35,002 nucleotides of DNA from an uncultured Mycoplasmatota bacterium (GCA_900554315.1 USGP01000013.1:1-35002); one strand, 5' to 3'; positions 7,714 to 14,867 are shown, counted from the first letter of the stretch. Program-made: numbers and translations. Notes: generated from the letters alone by a model not told the origin.

Positions 7714-8125
7714 TTGACATCGTTCCTTTCTCAAAGGTATCTGGAATCATTTTTATATATTGAATTACTCCGGTATCTCCAAAAATAGAAACATCATATT
7801 TTTTTATTCTCTCATACCCCTCATGAATTGCAACTACATCATAAGTAGTAAATGCTGGAACATCTCCTGGTTCAAAATCTTTATCTTCCATTGGAGATGG
7901 TAACACAATGTTAGAAATCATTCCACTGGAGTCTGTTACTCCTGAAAAAAACAATACTGTTTTATCATCAATATCTTTTGTTACTAGGATTCTAGTGTCT
8001 GGGATAGGGATTGCTTGGTAAGCAGTAAACACCTCTACTTTTAAGGTTCCAGTAGATGGATTTTCTTCTTTAAATTTCTCATAGGAATCTGTTTTTTGAA
8101 ATTCTTCAAAATTTATAAAATTCAT
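7703..8125 (-). CDS. Small beta-sandwich (carboxypeptidase-regulatory-like) protein
   Basis: The 140-residue protein has no signal peptide. Residues about 27-125 look like a CarboxypepD_reg/Ig-like sandwich: GTLKVEVFTAYQAIPIPDTR, a central TDSSGMISNIVLPSP turn typical of the G..V..t.tdG.f..l.p pattern, and ending YDVSIFGDTGVIQYIKMIP. Its start codon overlaps the stop of the LysM gene in a TAATG, with GAGGG as ribosome site, so translation is coupled. It lies between a LysM protein and a SpoIID/peptidoglycan-binding protein, suggesting a structural part of the same wall- or spore-associated assembly; that is inferred from context. Confidence 0.78.
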   Translation of the reverse strand: MNFINFEEFQKTDSYEKFKEENPSTGTLKVEVFTAYQAIPIPDTRILVTKDIDDKTVLFFSGVTDSSGMISNIVLPSPMEDKDFEPGDVPAFTTYDVVAIHEGYERIKKYDVSIFGDTGVIQYIKMIPDTFEKGTMSSGS

Positions 8126-8934
8126 TATAGTTCCCTCACTTTCAATACTTGACCAATTTGAAGATTGGTTGTTGTTAAATTATTTAATTCCATTAAGTTT
8201 AGAACTGTTGTATTATACCGTCTTGCTATGTCATATAAATTGTCCCCTCTTTTTACGGTATAAGTTTCATATTGTGGTTCTACATATCCTTCTCCATAAC
8301 ATTCTTTTCCAGTAAAAGATTCTTCTTGATTTGGAATTTTTAATATTTGTCCTACGGATAGAATTGTAGACGATAAATTGTTTTCCTTTACAATAGTTTC
8401 TACTGTTGTATTAAACATCTGAGCAATTTTATATAAATTGTCATTAGGTTGTACTTCATACTCTTTATAGTTTATCTCTATTTTATTTGTCGGAATTTTT
8501 AATATTTGACCAATTGATAATAAATTGGATGTTAAACCATTTAATTGTTTTATTTCTTCTACTGTCGTGTTATAAGTATTGGCAATATTATATAAATTGT
8601 CCCCTTTTTTTACAGTATATGTAATGGAATCATTTTCAGTTGGGATTTTTAGTTGTTGTCCTATTTGAAGTGTGGTTGTTGTTAGATTATTTAATTTGGT
8701 TAATTCATCTACAGTCGTATTATAGGCCATTGCAATCTTATATAGTGTGTCTCCTTTTTTGACTGTATAAGTTGTTGATGTAGATGGAGATTCTACTGGT
8801 ATTTTTAATTGCTGTCCCACTTGAATTGTGTTATTGGGTAAGTTATTTGCTTCTCTTATTTGTTCTACGGATATCCCAAATTGTTTGCTGATTCCGTAGA
8901 GTGTATCTCCTCTTTGAACTGTATAGTTTTTCAT
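8125..8934 (-). CDS. Five-LysM-domain peptidoglycan-binding protein
   Basis: The 269-residue protein is essentially five LysM domains in a row, at about 2-46, 57-100, 107-150, 158-201 and 222-266. Each has YTV..GDTLY.IA, a Val-Glu/Asp-containing helix, NNL or LNGL, and an IGQ.LKIP end. Ser/Thr/Asn-rich linkers separate them. There is no signal peptide, membrane helix or catalytic domain, which fits a protein made in the mother cell and deposited on the forespore like SafA, better than a secreted autolysin; that is inference. LysM binds N-acetylglucosamine polymers. It is first in a coupled three-gene operon and divergent from the collagen-like gene. Ribosome site AGGTGA. Confidence 0.93.
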   Translation of the reverse strand: MKNYTVQRGDTLYGISKQFGISVEQIREANNLPNNTIQVGQQLKIPVESPSTSTTYTVKKGDTLYKIAMAYNTTVDELTKLNNLTTTTLQIGQQLKIPTENDSITYTVKKGDNLYNIANTYNTTVEEIKQLNGLTSNLLSIGQILKIPTNKIEINYKEYEVQPNDNLYKIAQMFNTTVETIVKENNLSSTILSVGQILKIPNQEESFTGKECYGEGYVEPQYETYTVKRGDNLYDIARRYNTTVLNLMELNNLTTTNLQIGQVLKVREL

Positions 8935-9024
8935 ACTTCACCTCATTTCATTCTATGTGTTTAGGTAAATTATTATTTCTTTTTTGAGATGAGATACATA
9001 TCTTATAAATGAAAGGAGGAATCT
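8935..9024. promoter_or_regulatory. Divergent intergenic region with sporulation-like -10 motifs
   Basis: This 90-base gap must hold both promoters. Minus-strand CATAGAAT (8957-8950), with AAATAAT 14 bases before it, resembles a SigE -10/-35 pair. Plus-strand CATATCTTA (8997-9005) fits the CATAnnnTA of SigE/SigK but lacks a matching -35. No clear SigA pair serves either gene. The ribosome site GAAAGGAGG of the collagen-like gene ends the region. Confidence 0.35.
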
Positions 9025-9915
9025 ATGTTACCAAATTGGAATTTTAATGATGATTGTAATCCTAATCCTGATTGTCACGAAAGACCTCGTCCAAAAGTAA
9101 TTTTCTGTTTATGTCCAACTGGACCTACTGGGGCGACTGGTGGGATTACTGGGCCTACGGGAGCGACTGGTTCGACTGGGCCAACAGGGCCTACCGGTCC
9201 TGCAGGAAGTGGACTTACCACTTTAGGATATTATCCTGATTTTGCATCTTTTATTGCAGCACATCCTACTGGAAATCCTGGAGACTCTTATGTTGTAGGC
9301 AATTCTGTATACATGTGGAATGCCGCTAATGCTAGTTGGGCTGCTACTTCTATTATCCCCGGACCAACTGGTGCCACTGGGCCTACTGGTCCTACTGGGG
9401 CAACCGGGGCGACTGGTGCAAGTGGAGCGACTGGTGCAACAGGAGCAACAGGTGCTTCTCCTAATTTAACAATTGGTACTGTGTCAACTGGCACTCCTGG
9501 AGGTACTGCGGCTGCTAGTATTACCGGTGTTAGTCCTAACTTCGTGCTTAACTTAACACTTCCACAAGGACCTACAGGAGCAACTGGTTCTGCTGGTGCA
9601 ACGGGAGTAACCGGTCCTACAGGTGCGACTGGGTCTAGTGTTACTGGACCTACCGGTCCTACTGGGGCAAGTGGTGCAACTGGTCCAACCGGAGCAACTG
9701 GTCCTAGTGTTACTGGTCCTACCGGACCTACGGGTGCAAGTGGTGCAACTGGTCCTACTGGCGCTACCGGTCCTAGTGTTACTGGACCTACTGGTCCTAC
9801 TGGGGCAAGTGGTGCAACTGGACCTACTGGCGCTATCGGTCCTAGTGTTACTGGACCTACCGGTCCTACTGGGGCAAGTGGTGCAACTGGTCCTACCGGA
9901 CCTACTGGACCATAG
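9025..9915 (+). CDS. Collagen-like GXT-repeat protein (BclA-type exosporium/spore surface)
   Basis: The 296-residue protein is mostly Gly-X-Thr triplets (GPT, GAT, GAS). The N-terminus has 32 non-collagen residues with Cys at 11, 17, 28 and 30. Two non-collagen inserts interrupt the helix: residues 62-112 (a small beta module around GDSYVVGNSVYMWN) and 146-181 (ending FVLNLTLPQG). The last third is four 23-residue repeats. Unlike Bacillus BclA, no C-terminal trimerisation domain follows; the protein ends GPTGPTGP and stops, with a strong terminator right after. Thr-rich collagen regions of this family are glycosylated, and a glycosyltransferase is next door. There is no signal peptide, consistent with assembly on spores from the mother cell (inference). 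Start fixed by GGAGG. Confidence 0.93.
   Translation: MLPNWNFNDDCNPNPDCHERPRPKVIFCLCPTGPTGATGGITGPTGATGSTGPTGPTGPAGSGLTTLGYYPDFASFIAAHPTGNPGDSYVVGNSVYMWNAANASWAATSIIPGPTGATGPTGPTGATGATGASGATGATGATGASPNLTIGTVSTGTPGGTAAASITGVSPNFVLNLTLPQGPTGATGSAGATGVTGPTGATGSSVTGPTGPTGASGATGPTGATGPSVTGPTGPTGASGATGPTGATGPSVTGPTGPTGASGATGPTGAIGPSVTGPTGPTGASGATGPTGPTGP
9631..9906 (+). repeat. Four tandem 69-bp repeats inside the collagen-like gene
   Basis: Units begin at 9631, 9700, 9769 and 9838. Each encodes G(P/S)SVT followed by six Gly-X-Y triplets (GPTGPTGASGATGPTGAT). The GPSVT puts two extra residues into the triplet register every 23 residues. Copies differ mainly at synonymous positions, with single changes to GAI in the third and GPT in the fourth. 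Confidence 0.95.
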
Positions 9916-9925
9916 TTTTTTCCAG

Positions 9926-9958
9926 AAAAAAGTCTTTCTGTGGAAAGGCTTTTTCTTT
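9926..9958 (+). terminator. Intrinsic terminator after the collagen-like gene
   Basis: The stem pairs 9927-9938 with 9943-9954 (one wobble), has loop TGTG, and is followed by a T-rich tract. It separates the collagen-like gene from the glycosyltransferase gene. Confidence 0.85.
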
Positions 9959-9960
9959 GT

Positions 9961-9989
9961 TCATCTTTTTTACTTATTTTACATATGAT
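9961..9989 (+). promoter_or_regulatory. SigE-like promoter before the glycosyltransferase gene
   Basis: TCATCTT (9961-9967), 14 bases, CATATGAT (9982-9989). SigE promoters of spore-formers look like TCATATT-14-CATACAAT. The predicted transcript start would fall close to the ribosome site, so this is tentative. Confidence 0.35.
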
Positions 9990-10008
9990 TAAAAGAAAGG
10001 ATGAAGAT

Positions 10009-11079
10009 ATGAAAGTTTGTGTTTATGCAATTAGCAAAAATGAAGAAAAGTTTGTTTCTCGATGGGTATCTTCCATGAAAGAAGCAGATGAAATCTATGT
10101 ACTAGATACTGGTTCTACAGATCAGACTGTTTCCCTACTCCAAGAGTTAGGTGTTACTGTTGTTGAAAAAAAGATTGAACCTTGGAGGTTTGATGTTGCT
10201 AGAAATGAATCATTAAAACTCGTTCCTATGGATTGCGACATTTGTGTTTGTACAGACTTGGATGAGGTTTTTGATCCAGGATGGCGCGATAAGATAGAAG
10301 CCTGTTGGAAAAGTGATACGACTCGATGTCAATATACTTATTATTGGAGTTTAGATAAGGATAATAATCCTATTGTTAGTTTTTATTTAAATCAAGTTCA
10401 TGCTAGAGTTGGCTATACATGGACTCACCCTGTTCATGAAGTTTTATCTTATGATGGAGTGGAAAATGTGGCTCTTTGTCCAGAAGTTATTTTGCGACAT
10501 TATCCAGATCTTGAAAAATCTAGAAGTAGTTATTTGCCTTTATTAGAGTTATCTGTTTTAGAAGATCCTGATGATGATCGAAATATGCATTATTTAGGTA
10601 GAGAATATATGTATTATGAAATGTGGGATAAGGCTATTGAAACGTTGAAAAAGCATTTATTATTACCTAGTGCAGTTTGGAAGGATGAGCGAGCGGCTTC
10701 TATGAGATTTATTGGTCGTTGCTATAAAAGATTAAAACAATATGATGAAGCTAGATGCTGGTATGATTTAGCTATAAAAGAAGCGCCTCACTTACGAGAT
10801 GCTTTTGTAGAAAAAGCATTGATGGAATATGAATTAGAAAATTATGAAGCAGTTGAAGATTTATGTTTTCGTGCATTAGAAATCAAGAATCATGAGCAGA
10901 CTTACATTAATGAACCTTTTAGTTGGGATAGTACGATTTATGATTTACTATCTATTAGTGCTTATTATTTAGGTAGATATTCTCAAGCAGTCTATTTTGT
11001 AGACATTGCATTAACTTATTTACCTAATGATGAACGTCTAATCAATAATCGAAAAATATTCAAAGAAAAAGAAAGCTAG
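10009..11079 (+). CDS. GT2-family glycosyltransferase with TPR repeats
   Basis: The 356-residue protein has an N-terminal GT-A domain of the GT2 family, with AISKNEE at 7-13, DTGSTDQT at about 34-41 and a DxD-type CTDLDEVFDPGW at about 82-93. About four TPR-like helix pairs follow from about 195: YMYYEMWDKAIETLKKHL, CYKRLKQYDEARCWYDLAI, LENYEAVEDLCFRALEI and YYLGRYSQAVYFVDIAL. Such enzymes transfer sugars to protein acceptors. Its place beside a Thr-rich collagen-like gene parallels the sgtA-bclA3 pair of Clostridioides difficile, so the collagen-like protein is the likely acceptor (inference). The start at 10009 has AGAAAGG 8 bases upstream; a longer in-frame ATG at 9940 lies inside the preceding terminator. 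Confidence 0.88.
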   Translation: MKVCVYAISKNEEKFVSRWVSSMKEADEIYVLDTGSTDQTVSLLQELGVTVVEKKIEPWRFDVARNESLKLVPMDCDICVCTDLDEVFDPGWRDKIEACWKSDTTRCQYTYYWSLDKDNNPIVSFYLNQVHARVGYTWTHPVHEVLSYDGVENVALCPEVILRHYPDLEKSRSSYLPLLELSVLEDPDDDRNMHYLGREYMYYEMWDKAIETLKKHLLLPSAVWKDERAASMRFIGRCYKRLKQYDEARCWYDLAIKEAPHLRDAFVEKALMEYELENYEAVEDLCFRALEIKNHEQTYINEPFSWDSTIYDLLSISAYYLGRYSQAVYFVDIALTYLPNDERLINNRKIFKEKES

Positions 11080-11098
11080 TAATTAGCTTTCTTCTTCT
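11066..11098. terminator. Convergent terminator shared by the glycosyltransferase and MscS genes
   Basis: The stem GAAAGCTA/TAGCTTTC (11071-11078 with 11084-11091) has a 5-base loop and T-rich flanks on both strands. It contains the stop codons of both convergent genes. Confidence 0.75.
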
Positions 11099-11979
11099 GT
11101 TTCTGTTGCTCCTGTATATAAATTAATATTTCCTGCTTTATACTCTTCTAATATTTTATTCCAAATAACACTTTCTACAAAACGACCTTTTTTAGGGTGC
11201 ATTAAATATCTAATGGTTAACTCAATATGATCATCTATTATTTTTGTATAAATAGTAGGATCATATTTATTAAAGTATACTCTATTTGTTGTATTAATAT
11301 CATTAATTTGAGCTTTCATTTTCTTTGGAATATTTTTTATCGTCTCAATATTATTTACAATTTTATATAATGCTTGTTTATTTTTTACTAAATCGCATGT
11401 TAATGGTACTTTCACTGTCAATTCATCCCAAACATATTTAAATCCTTTATTTAAATTTCTTACTGGTTCTGAAAAAACAATAGAGTTAGGAAAAGTAACA
11501 ATTACTCCTGTTGATTGACCATGTTCGTCTTTGGTAGAGATTTCTAGTACTTCAAAGTTTAGCGATGTAATATTCATAACATCTCCACGGATTCCTTTTA
11601 CTTCAATTCTGTCTTCTACTTGGAATGGTTTTTTCATTTTAATATATACACCACAGAAAAAGTTTAATATTAATTCTCTTAAGGCGATAGTCATTGCTGC
11701 TGAAGTTACACTGATTAGTGTCATTAAATTTTGTATATACTCACTCCAAATATATAGAAGGAAAATTACTTCTAATACACTAAAGATAATTTGTAAAGCC
11801 TGATTTAAGAAATATTCTTTTCTTCCTTCTATTTTCTTTTTAATTGTTCTTCTTCCTATTTTTTTCATTAATGAAAAGAATACTAATACAATGGTAGTAG
11901 ATAAAATTAGTGATATGTATGTTTTATCAATTGTTGTTAGATCACTTAAATATGTACAAAATTGATCAAAAAGCTTCAT
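11083..11979 (-). CDS. MscS-family small-conductance mechanosensitive channel
   Basis: The 298-residue protein has two N-terminal membrane helices (about 20-40 and 58-80). The conserved pore helix and entry to the cytoplasmic domain lie at about 88-130: SVTSAAMTIALRELILNFFC, then KMKKPFQVEDRIEVKGIRGDV. The MscS beta-domain motif VTFPNSIVFSEPVRN is near 163-178. These channels open under membrane tension to release solutes during hypo-osmotic shock. The start follows AAAGGAGGAG, with a TGATATAAT extended -10 at 12004-12012. It is divergent from mtnN and convergent with the glycosyltransferase. Confidence 0.92.
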   Translation of the reverse strand: MKLFDQFCTYLSDLTTIDKTYISLILSTTIVLVFFSLMKKIGRRTIKKKIEGRKEYFLNQALQIIFSVLEVIFLLYIWSEYIQNLMTLISVTSAAMTIALRELILNFFCGVYIKMKKPFQVEDRIEVKGIRGDVMNITSLNFEVLEISTKDEHGQSTGVIVTFPNSIVFSEPVRNLNKGFKYVWDELTVKVPLTCDLVKNKQALYKIVNNIETIKNIPKKMKAQINDINTTNRVYFNKYDPTIYTKIIDDHIELTIRYLMHPKKGRFVESVIWNKILEEYKAGNINLYTGATETEEES

Positions 11980-12003
11980 ATTACTCCTCCTTTATGGCTA
12001 ATC

Positions 12004-12012
12004 ATTATATCA
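12004..12012 (-). promoter_or_regulatory. Extended -10 of the MscS-family gene
   Basis: Minus-strand TGATATAAT, with TTCAAA 17 bases upstream as a possible -35. Confidence 0.6.
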
Positions 12013-12050
12013 TTTTTTGACATTTTTTTGAAGTGGTCTAACTAAATCTA

Positions 12051-12059
12051 TGATATACT
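12051..12059 (+). promoter_or_regulatory. Extended -10 of mtnN
   Basis: TGATATACT lies about 33 bases before the mtnN start. A TTGACA at 12017-12022 is 31 bases away, too far to pair with it. Confidence 0.55.
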
Positions 12060-12091
12060 AGACATGTTATTGACACTTTGGAGGTATTTTT

Positions 12092-12754
12092 ATGAATATT
12101 GGTATTATTGGAGCTTTTGATGAAGAAGTAGAAAAATTTATTGAAGTCTTTCACTTAGTAAAAGATGATAGTCATATTTGGGATATTTATACAGGTATTT
12201 TTGAAGGCAAACATCTCTTTGTTTGTCGTTCTGGTATTGGAAAAGTAAATAGCGGGGCTATGACACAATATTTAATTGATCATTATCATATTGATTTGGT
12301 TATTAATTCAGGATGTGCAGGCAGTTTACTTAGTAAGGTAAAAATTATGGATGTTGTTTTAAGTAGTTATGTTACTTATCATGATTTTCAACCTACTAGG
12401 GTTATGGAATATAGTGTCCCTGAGCTTGGAAAAGTACATGCTTCTACTAAATTAATTCATATTGCAGAAGATGCTTTAAAGAAATTAGAAGTAGATAATT
12501 ATTATATTGCCCCTATCGCTAGTGGTGATTGCTTTGTAACAGATGCGAACATGAGAGATAAAATTTATCAAGCAACAGGAGCTTATGCCGTCGATATGGA
12601 AAGTGCTTCTATTGGACATATTTGTAAATTAAATCAAGTACCATTTTTATCTTTACGTACTATCTCTGATTTTTCTGATGGGAATGAAGATTTTGAAGTT
12701 ATTGCAGCATACAAATCTAGTCAATTAGTAAAAGAAATGATTGAAGCATTATAA
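12092..12754 (+). CDS. mtnN: 5'-methylthioadenosine/S-adenosylhomocysteine nucleosidase
   Basis: The 220-residue protein is full length for the family. It starts MNIGIIGAFDEEV, whose Glu12 is the position of the general acid. It has the GCAGSL nucleoside-binding turn near 71, MESAS near 170 (the Glu contacting ribose), and LRTISDFSD near 190-198 with the catalytic Asp. The enzyme hydrolyses MTA and SAH to adenine plus the thioribose or ribosyl-homocysteine, feeding methionine salvage and preventing product inhibition of methyltransferases. The start has GGAGG 8 bases upstream. It is monocistronic, ending in a terminator shared with the converging small gene. Confidence 0.95.
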   Translation: MNIGIIGAFDEEVEKFIEVFHLVKDDSHIWDIYTGIFEGKHLFVCRSGIGKVNSGAMTQYLIDHYHIDLVINSGCAGSLLSKVKIMDVVLSSYVTYHDFQPTRVMEYSVPELGKVHASTKLIHIAEDALKKLEVDNYYIAPIASGDCFVTDANMRDKIYQATGAYAVDMESASIGHICKLNQVPFLSLRTISDFSDGNEDFEVIAAYKSSQLVKEMIEAL

Positions 12755-12786
12755 AAAGATAGCTATTTTTCATTAGCTATCTTTTT
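12753..12786. terminator. Bidirectional terminator between mtnN and the small acidic gene
   Basis: A perfect 13-bp stem (12753-12765 with 12774-12786) with an 8-base loop. The AAAAA/TTTTT ends give a T-tract in either direction. It includes stop codons of both genes. Confidence 0.92.
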
Positions 12787-13005
12787 TAATTCATTAAATA
12801 GAAACTCTTTTGCTTGTTCATCTTGTTCTTCTTGTATTTGTTTGGCTAAAGATTTTAATTTCAATTTCTTTTTTGCGTCAATATCTAAGTAGTCTAATTG
12901 TTCTAGGAATTCTTCTATCATTTCATTGATGGTCATTTCTTCTTCGTCTTCTTTTGATAGTAGGTCCTTTAGAATTCCTGTTTTTTCTAATTCTTCTTCG
13001 GACAT
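12763..13005 (-). CDS. Small acidic helical protein of unknown function
   Basis: The 80-residue protein is predicted to be almost all helix: rich in Glu, Lys and Leu, with no Cys and no membrane segment. Heptad-like spacing (EEFLEQLDYLDIDAKKKLKL) suggests a coiled coil or helical hairpin. I recognise no family. A good ribosome site (GAGGAG), its own extended -10, and a terminator formed from its last codons support a real gene. The promoter overlaps the stop codon of the upstream LD-carboxypeptidase-like gene, so it can be expressed separately or by read-through. Confidence 0.7.
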   Translation of the reverse strand: MSEEELEKTGILKDLLSKEDEEEMTINEMIEEFLEQLDYLDIDAKKKLKLKSLAKQIQEEQDEQAKEFLFNELKKIANEK

Positions 13006-13035
13006 AAACTACTCCTCTTTTCTTTTTTCTTTCTT

Positions 13036-13044
13036 ATTATATCA
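13036..13044 (-). promoter_or_regulatory. Extended -10 overlapping a stop codon
   Basis: Minus-strand TGATATAAT, in which the TGA is the stop codon of the S66 gene. It lies about 30 bases before the small acidic gene. Confidence 0.6.
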
Positions 13045-14022
13045 TAATTTCTGTTCAATTGCACCTTTTCCATTTTCACAAGTAATGTGAGCAAGACTTC
13101 CGTTGATTAGTGTCATTTTTGGTGGTACGTGTCCTATGTCAGCATTTAAGATAATTGGCAAGTTGGGAAACAGCTTTTGAAAAGCTTGTTCATAGGAAAA
13201 ATCCGGATAAAATCCTTGGGGAAAACATACTCTTCCTACTATGATACCTTTGGTATGTTGAAACCAACCTGCTTGTTGCATTTGAAATAGTGTAATATAC
13301 ACTTCTTCTGCACTTTTAGAAAAAATATCAAAGTACCATATTATTCCATCCTTTTGATATTTCTTTATAAATTCCTGGGTATAATCAAATGGAGTTCCCA
13401 AAATATCTTTTAAACTATCTAGACAGCCTCCAATTAATCTTCCTTTTACATCTACTTTTCCATTTGGAGTTACCCAATATACTTTTTCTGTTAAATGATA
13501 ACCATCCATACCTTCTATTCTTTCCTTTTGATAATAGGGATAACTTTCTTGTTTTATAATATTTCCTTTTAATATTTCTAAATTGTTTTGTAGAGATTTA
13601 TGTAAGATTGTTTGATCAAAGCTTCCTGCATTGCAACCATAAATTGTTGCGATATCAAGTTTTGTTGTTATAGTAAATAAAAGAGTTGTTGGATCTGAGT
13701 ATCCCATCACCCATTTAGGATTTTCTTTTATATGATTCCAGTTTACATAAGGTAACATATCTAATAAAAAATCTCCGCCACTTGCACAGATAATCATAGA
13801 CACCTCTTTATCTATTATTAATTGGTCAAGTTCCTTGGCTCTTTCTTTTGCCGGTGCTGATACATATTCTTTATTTCTTACACTTTTTGTTTCTATTACT
13901 TTATAATCTTTTTTTAAGTTATCTAATGATTTATCAAAAGATACTAAATCGTCTCCTACTCCGCAAGAAGGAGCTGTGATTCCTATGGTATCTTTTTCTT
14001 GTAAGAACTTAGGAAATTGCAT
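13042..14022 (-). CDS. S66-family LD-carboxypeptidase-like protein
   Basis: The 326-residue protein matches the LdcA/MccF family in length and order: N-terminal ITAPSCGV, CASGG near 79-83, the nucleophile elbow GYSD with Ser109, GGCLDSLKDILGTPF in the C-terminal domain, and GHVPP near 300 supplying the catalytic His. Characterised relatives cut the L,D bond of tetrapeptide muropeptides in cell-wall recycling, or microcin C-type conjugates. In the stretch where those enzymes have an LED-like motif this protein reads WYFDIFSKSAEE, so the catalytic acidic residue may be shifted. It has no signal peptide, so it is cytosolic. It overlaps the upstream membrane-protein gene by 14 bases; ribosome site AAGGAG. 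Confidence 0.88.
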   Translation of the reverse strand: MQFPKFLQEKDTIGITAPSCGVGDDLVSFDKSLDNLKKDYKVIETKSVRNKEYVSAPAKERAKELDQLIIDKEVSMIICASGGDFLLDMLPYVNWNHIKENPKWVMGYSDPTTLLFTITTKLDIATIYGCNAGSFDQTILHKSLQNNLEILKGNIIKQESYPYYQKERIEGMDGYHLTEKVYWVTPNGKVDVKGRLIGGCLDSLKDILGTPFDYTQEFIKKYQKDGIIWYFDIFSKSAEEVYITLFQMQQAGWFQHTKGIIVGRVCFPQGFYPDFSYEQAFQKLFPNLPIILNADIGHVPPKMTLINGSLAHITCENGKGAIEQKL

Positions 14023-14848
14023 TTTTCTTCTCCTTATGATTATCTAATACTGCATTTAATATGAATAAGATTATACTAATTACTATCATTATAGCCGCTG
14101 TAATTAACATTGGTACAGATGATATACTAAATGTTATCTCATTTGTATTGATAATCATATTAATCATTAGTGTTATTCCTACACCAATAATAGATATTAG
14201 TATTCCTGATACAAATCCAGCAATTCCTAGATTAACAATCCATTTATAGTATGGTTTCTTTAATAAAGCAATTAATAAAGTTACTACTACTGCTGCAATG
14301 GATAAAATCATAATAAATTGATTTGAAGTAATAAATTGATAACCCTTTATTATGTTTTTGTCATCTTCTGATAACGTTTGTTTCGTATCTTTTATTATTT
14401 GACTATAAACAATGTTAGGGTCTTCTCTATCGAATGCTTCATCGATTGCAGCTTCATATTCTTCATCAGATATTTCTACTCCTGTTGCTTGTTCTACATA
14501 TTCTTTATTTTCTAATAATAGTTGTTTGATATCTTCTTTTAAATCTACATCTTCTGGATTGACATCTTCACCTGTCATATCATTCATAATTTGATCTTTA
14601 TATTTTTCAATAAAGGAGTTTAGAGATTCATTGTTTTTGATTTTTTCTTCTAATTGCTCATATTCTTCTCCTGTTAATTCGGGATATTGTTCTTCTATAT
14701 TATCAGTGAGTTGACTACTAATAGAATCTTTTAAATATGTTCCTAATACGTCTTCATTAATAGTTTTGTCTACATATATTGTTGTTGCTAAAATCGTAAA
14801 TATTACAATTAATAGTGTAGTTAAAAATCCTCTTATTACTGTTTTCAT
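14009..14848 (-). CDS. Membrane protein with a large acidic extracytoplasmic domain, unknown function
   Basis: The 279-residue protein has one N-terminal membrane helix (about 6-27), then an outside domain of about 145 residues that is strongly acidic (many Glu and Asp, DMTGEDVNPEDVDLKEDI). Three more hydrophobic helices follow (about 177-196, 203-231 and 240-268), with a basic C-terminal tail KEKKN. I recognise no family. It is co-transcribed with the LD-carboxypeptidase-like gene through a 14-base overlap, which hints at an envelope role but is not evidence of function. TGATATAAT at 14868-14876 is a good promoter, and AGAGGTGA is the ribosome site. Confidence 0.75.
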   Translation of the reverse strand: MKTVIRGFLTTLLIVIFTILATTIYVDKTINEDVLGTYLKDSISSQLTDNIEEQYPELTGEEYEQLEEKIKNNESLNSFIEKYKDQIMNDMTGEDVNPEDVDLKEDIKQLLLENKEYVEQATGVEISDEEYEAAIDEAFDREDPNIVYSQIIKDTKQTLSEDDKNIIKGYQFITSNQFIMILSIAAVVVTLLIALLKKPYYKWIVNLGIAGFVSGILISIIGVGITLMINMIINTNEITFSISSVPMLITAAIMIVISIILFILNAVLDNHKEKKNAIS

Positions 14849-14867
14849 ATCTTCACCTCTTTGATTT

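Noticed and set aside
8935..9024. Riboswitch or small RNA in the divergent gap
   Set aside because: Only 90 bases, with no stable paired architecture beyond promoter and ribosome-site elements.
9288..9494. Antisense open frame rich in Pro-Val-Ala across the collagen-like gene
   Set aside because: It is the mirror of a GXT repeat region; no ribosome site, and its composition is dictated by the sense-strand repeats.
9631..9906. Possible CRISPR array from regularly spaced repeats
   Set aside because: The 69-bp units are contiguous, in frame and encode Gly-X-Y triplets; there are no unique spacers.
9623..9988. Leu/Val-rich frame overlapping the 3' end of the collagen-like gene
   Set aside because: A +1 frame reading of the 69-bp repeats that runs through the terminator; no ribosome site and not a natural protein composition.
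12017..12022. TTGACA as -35 of mtnN
   Set aside because: It is 31 bases from the TATACT -10, far beyond the 16-18 allowed.
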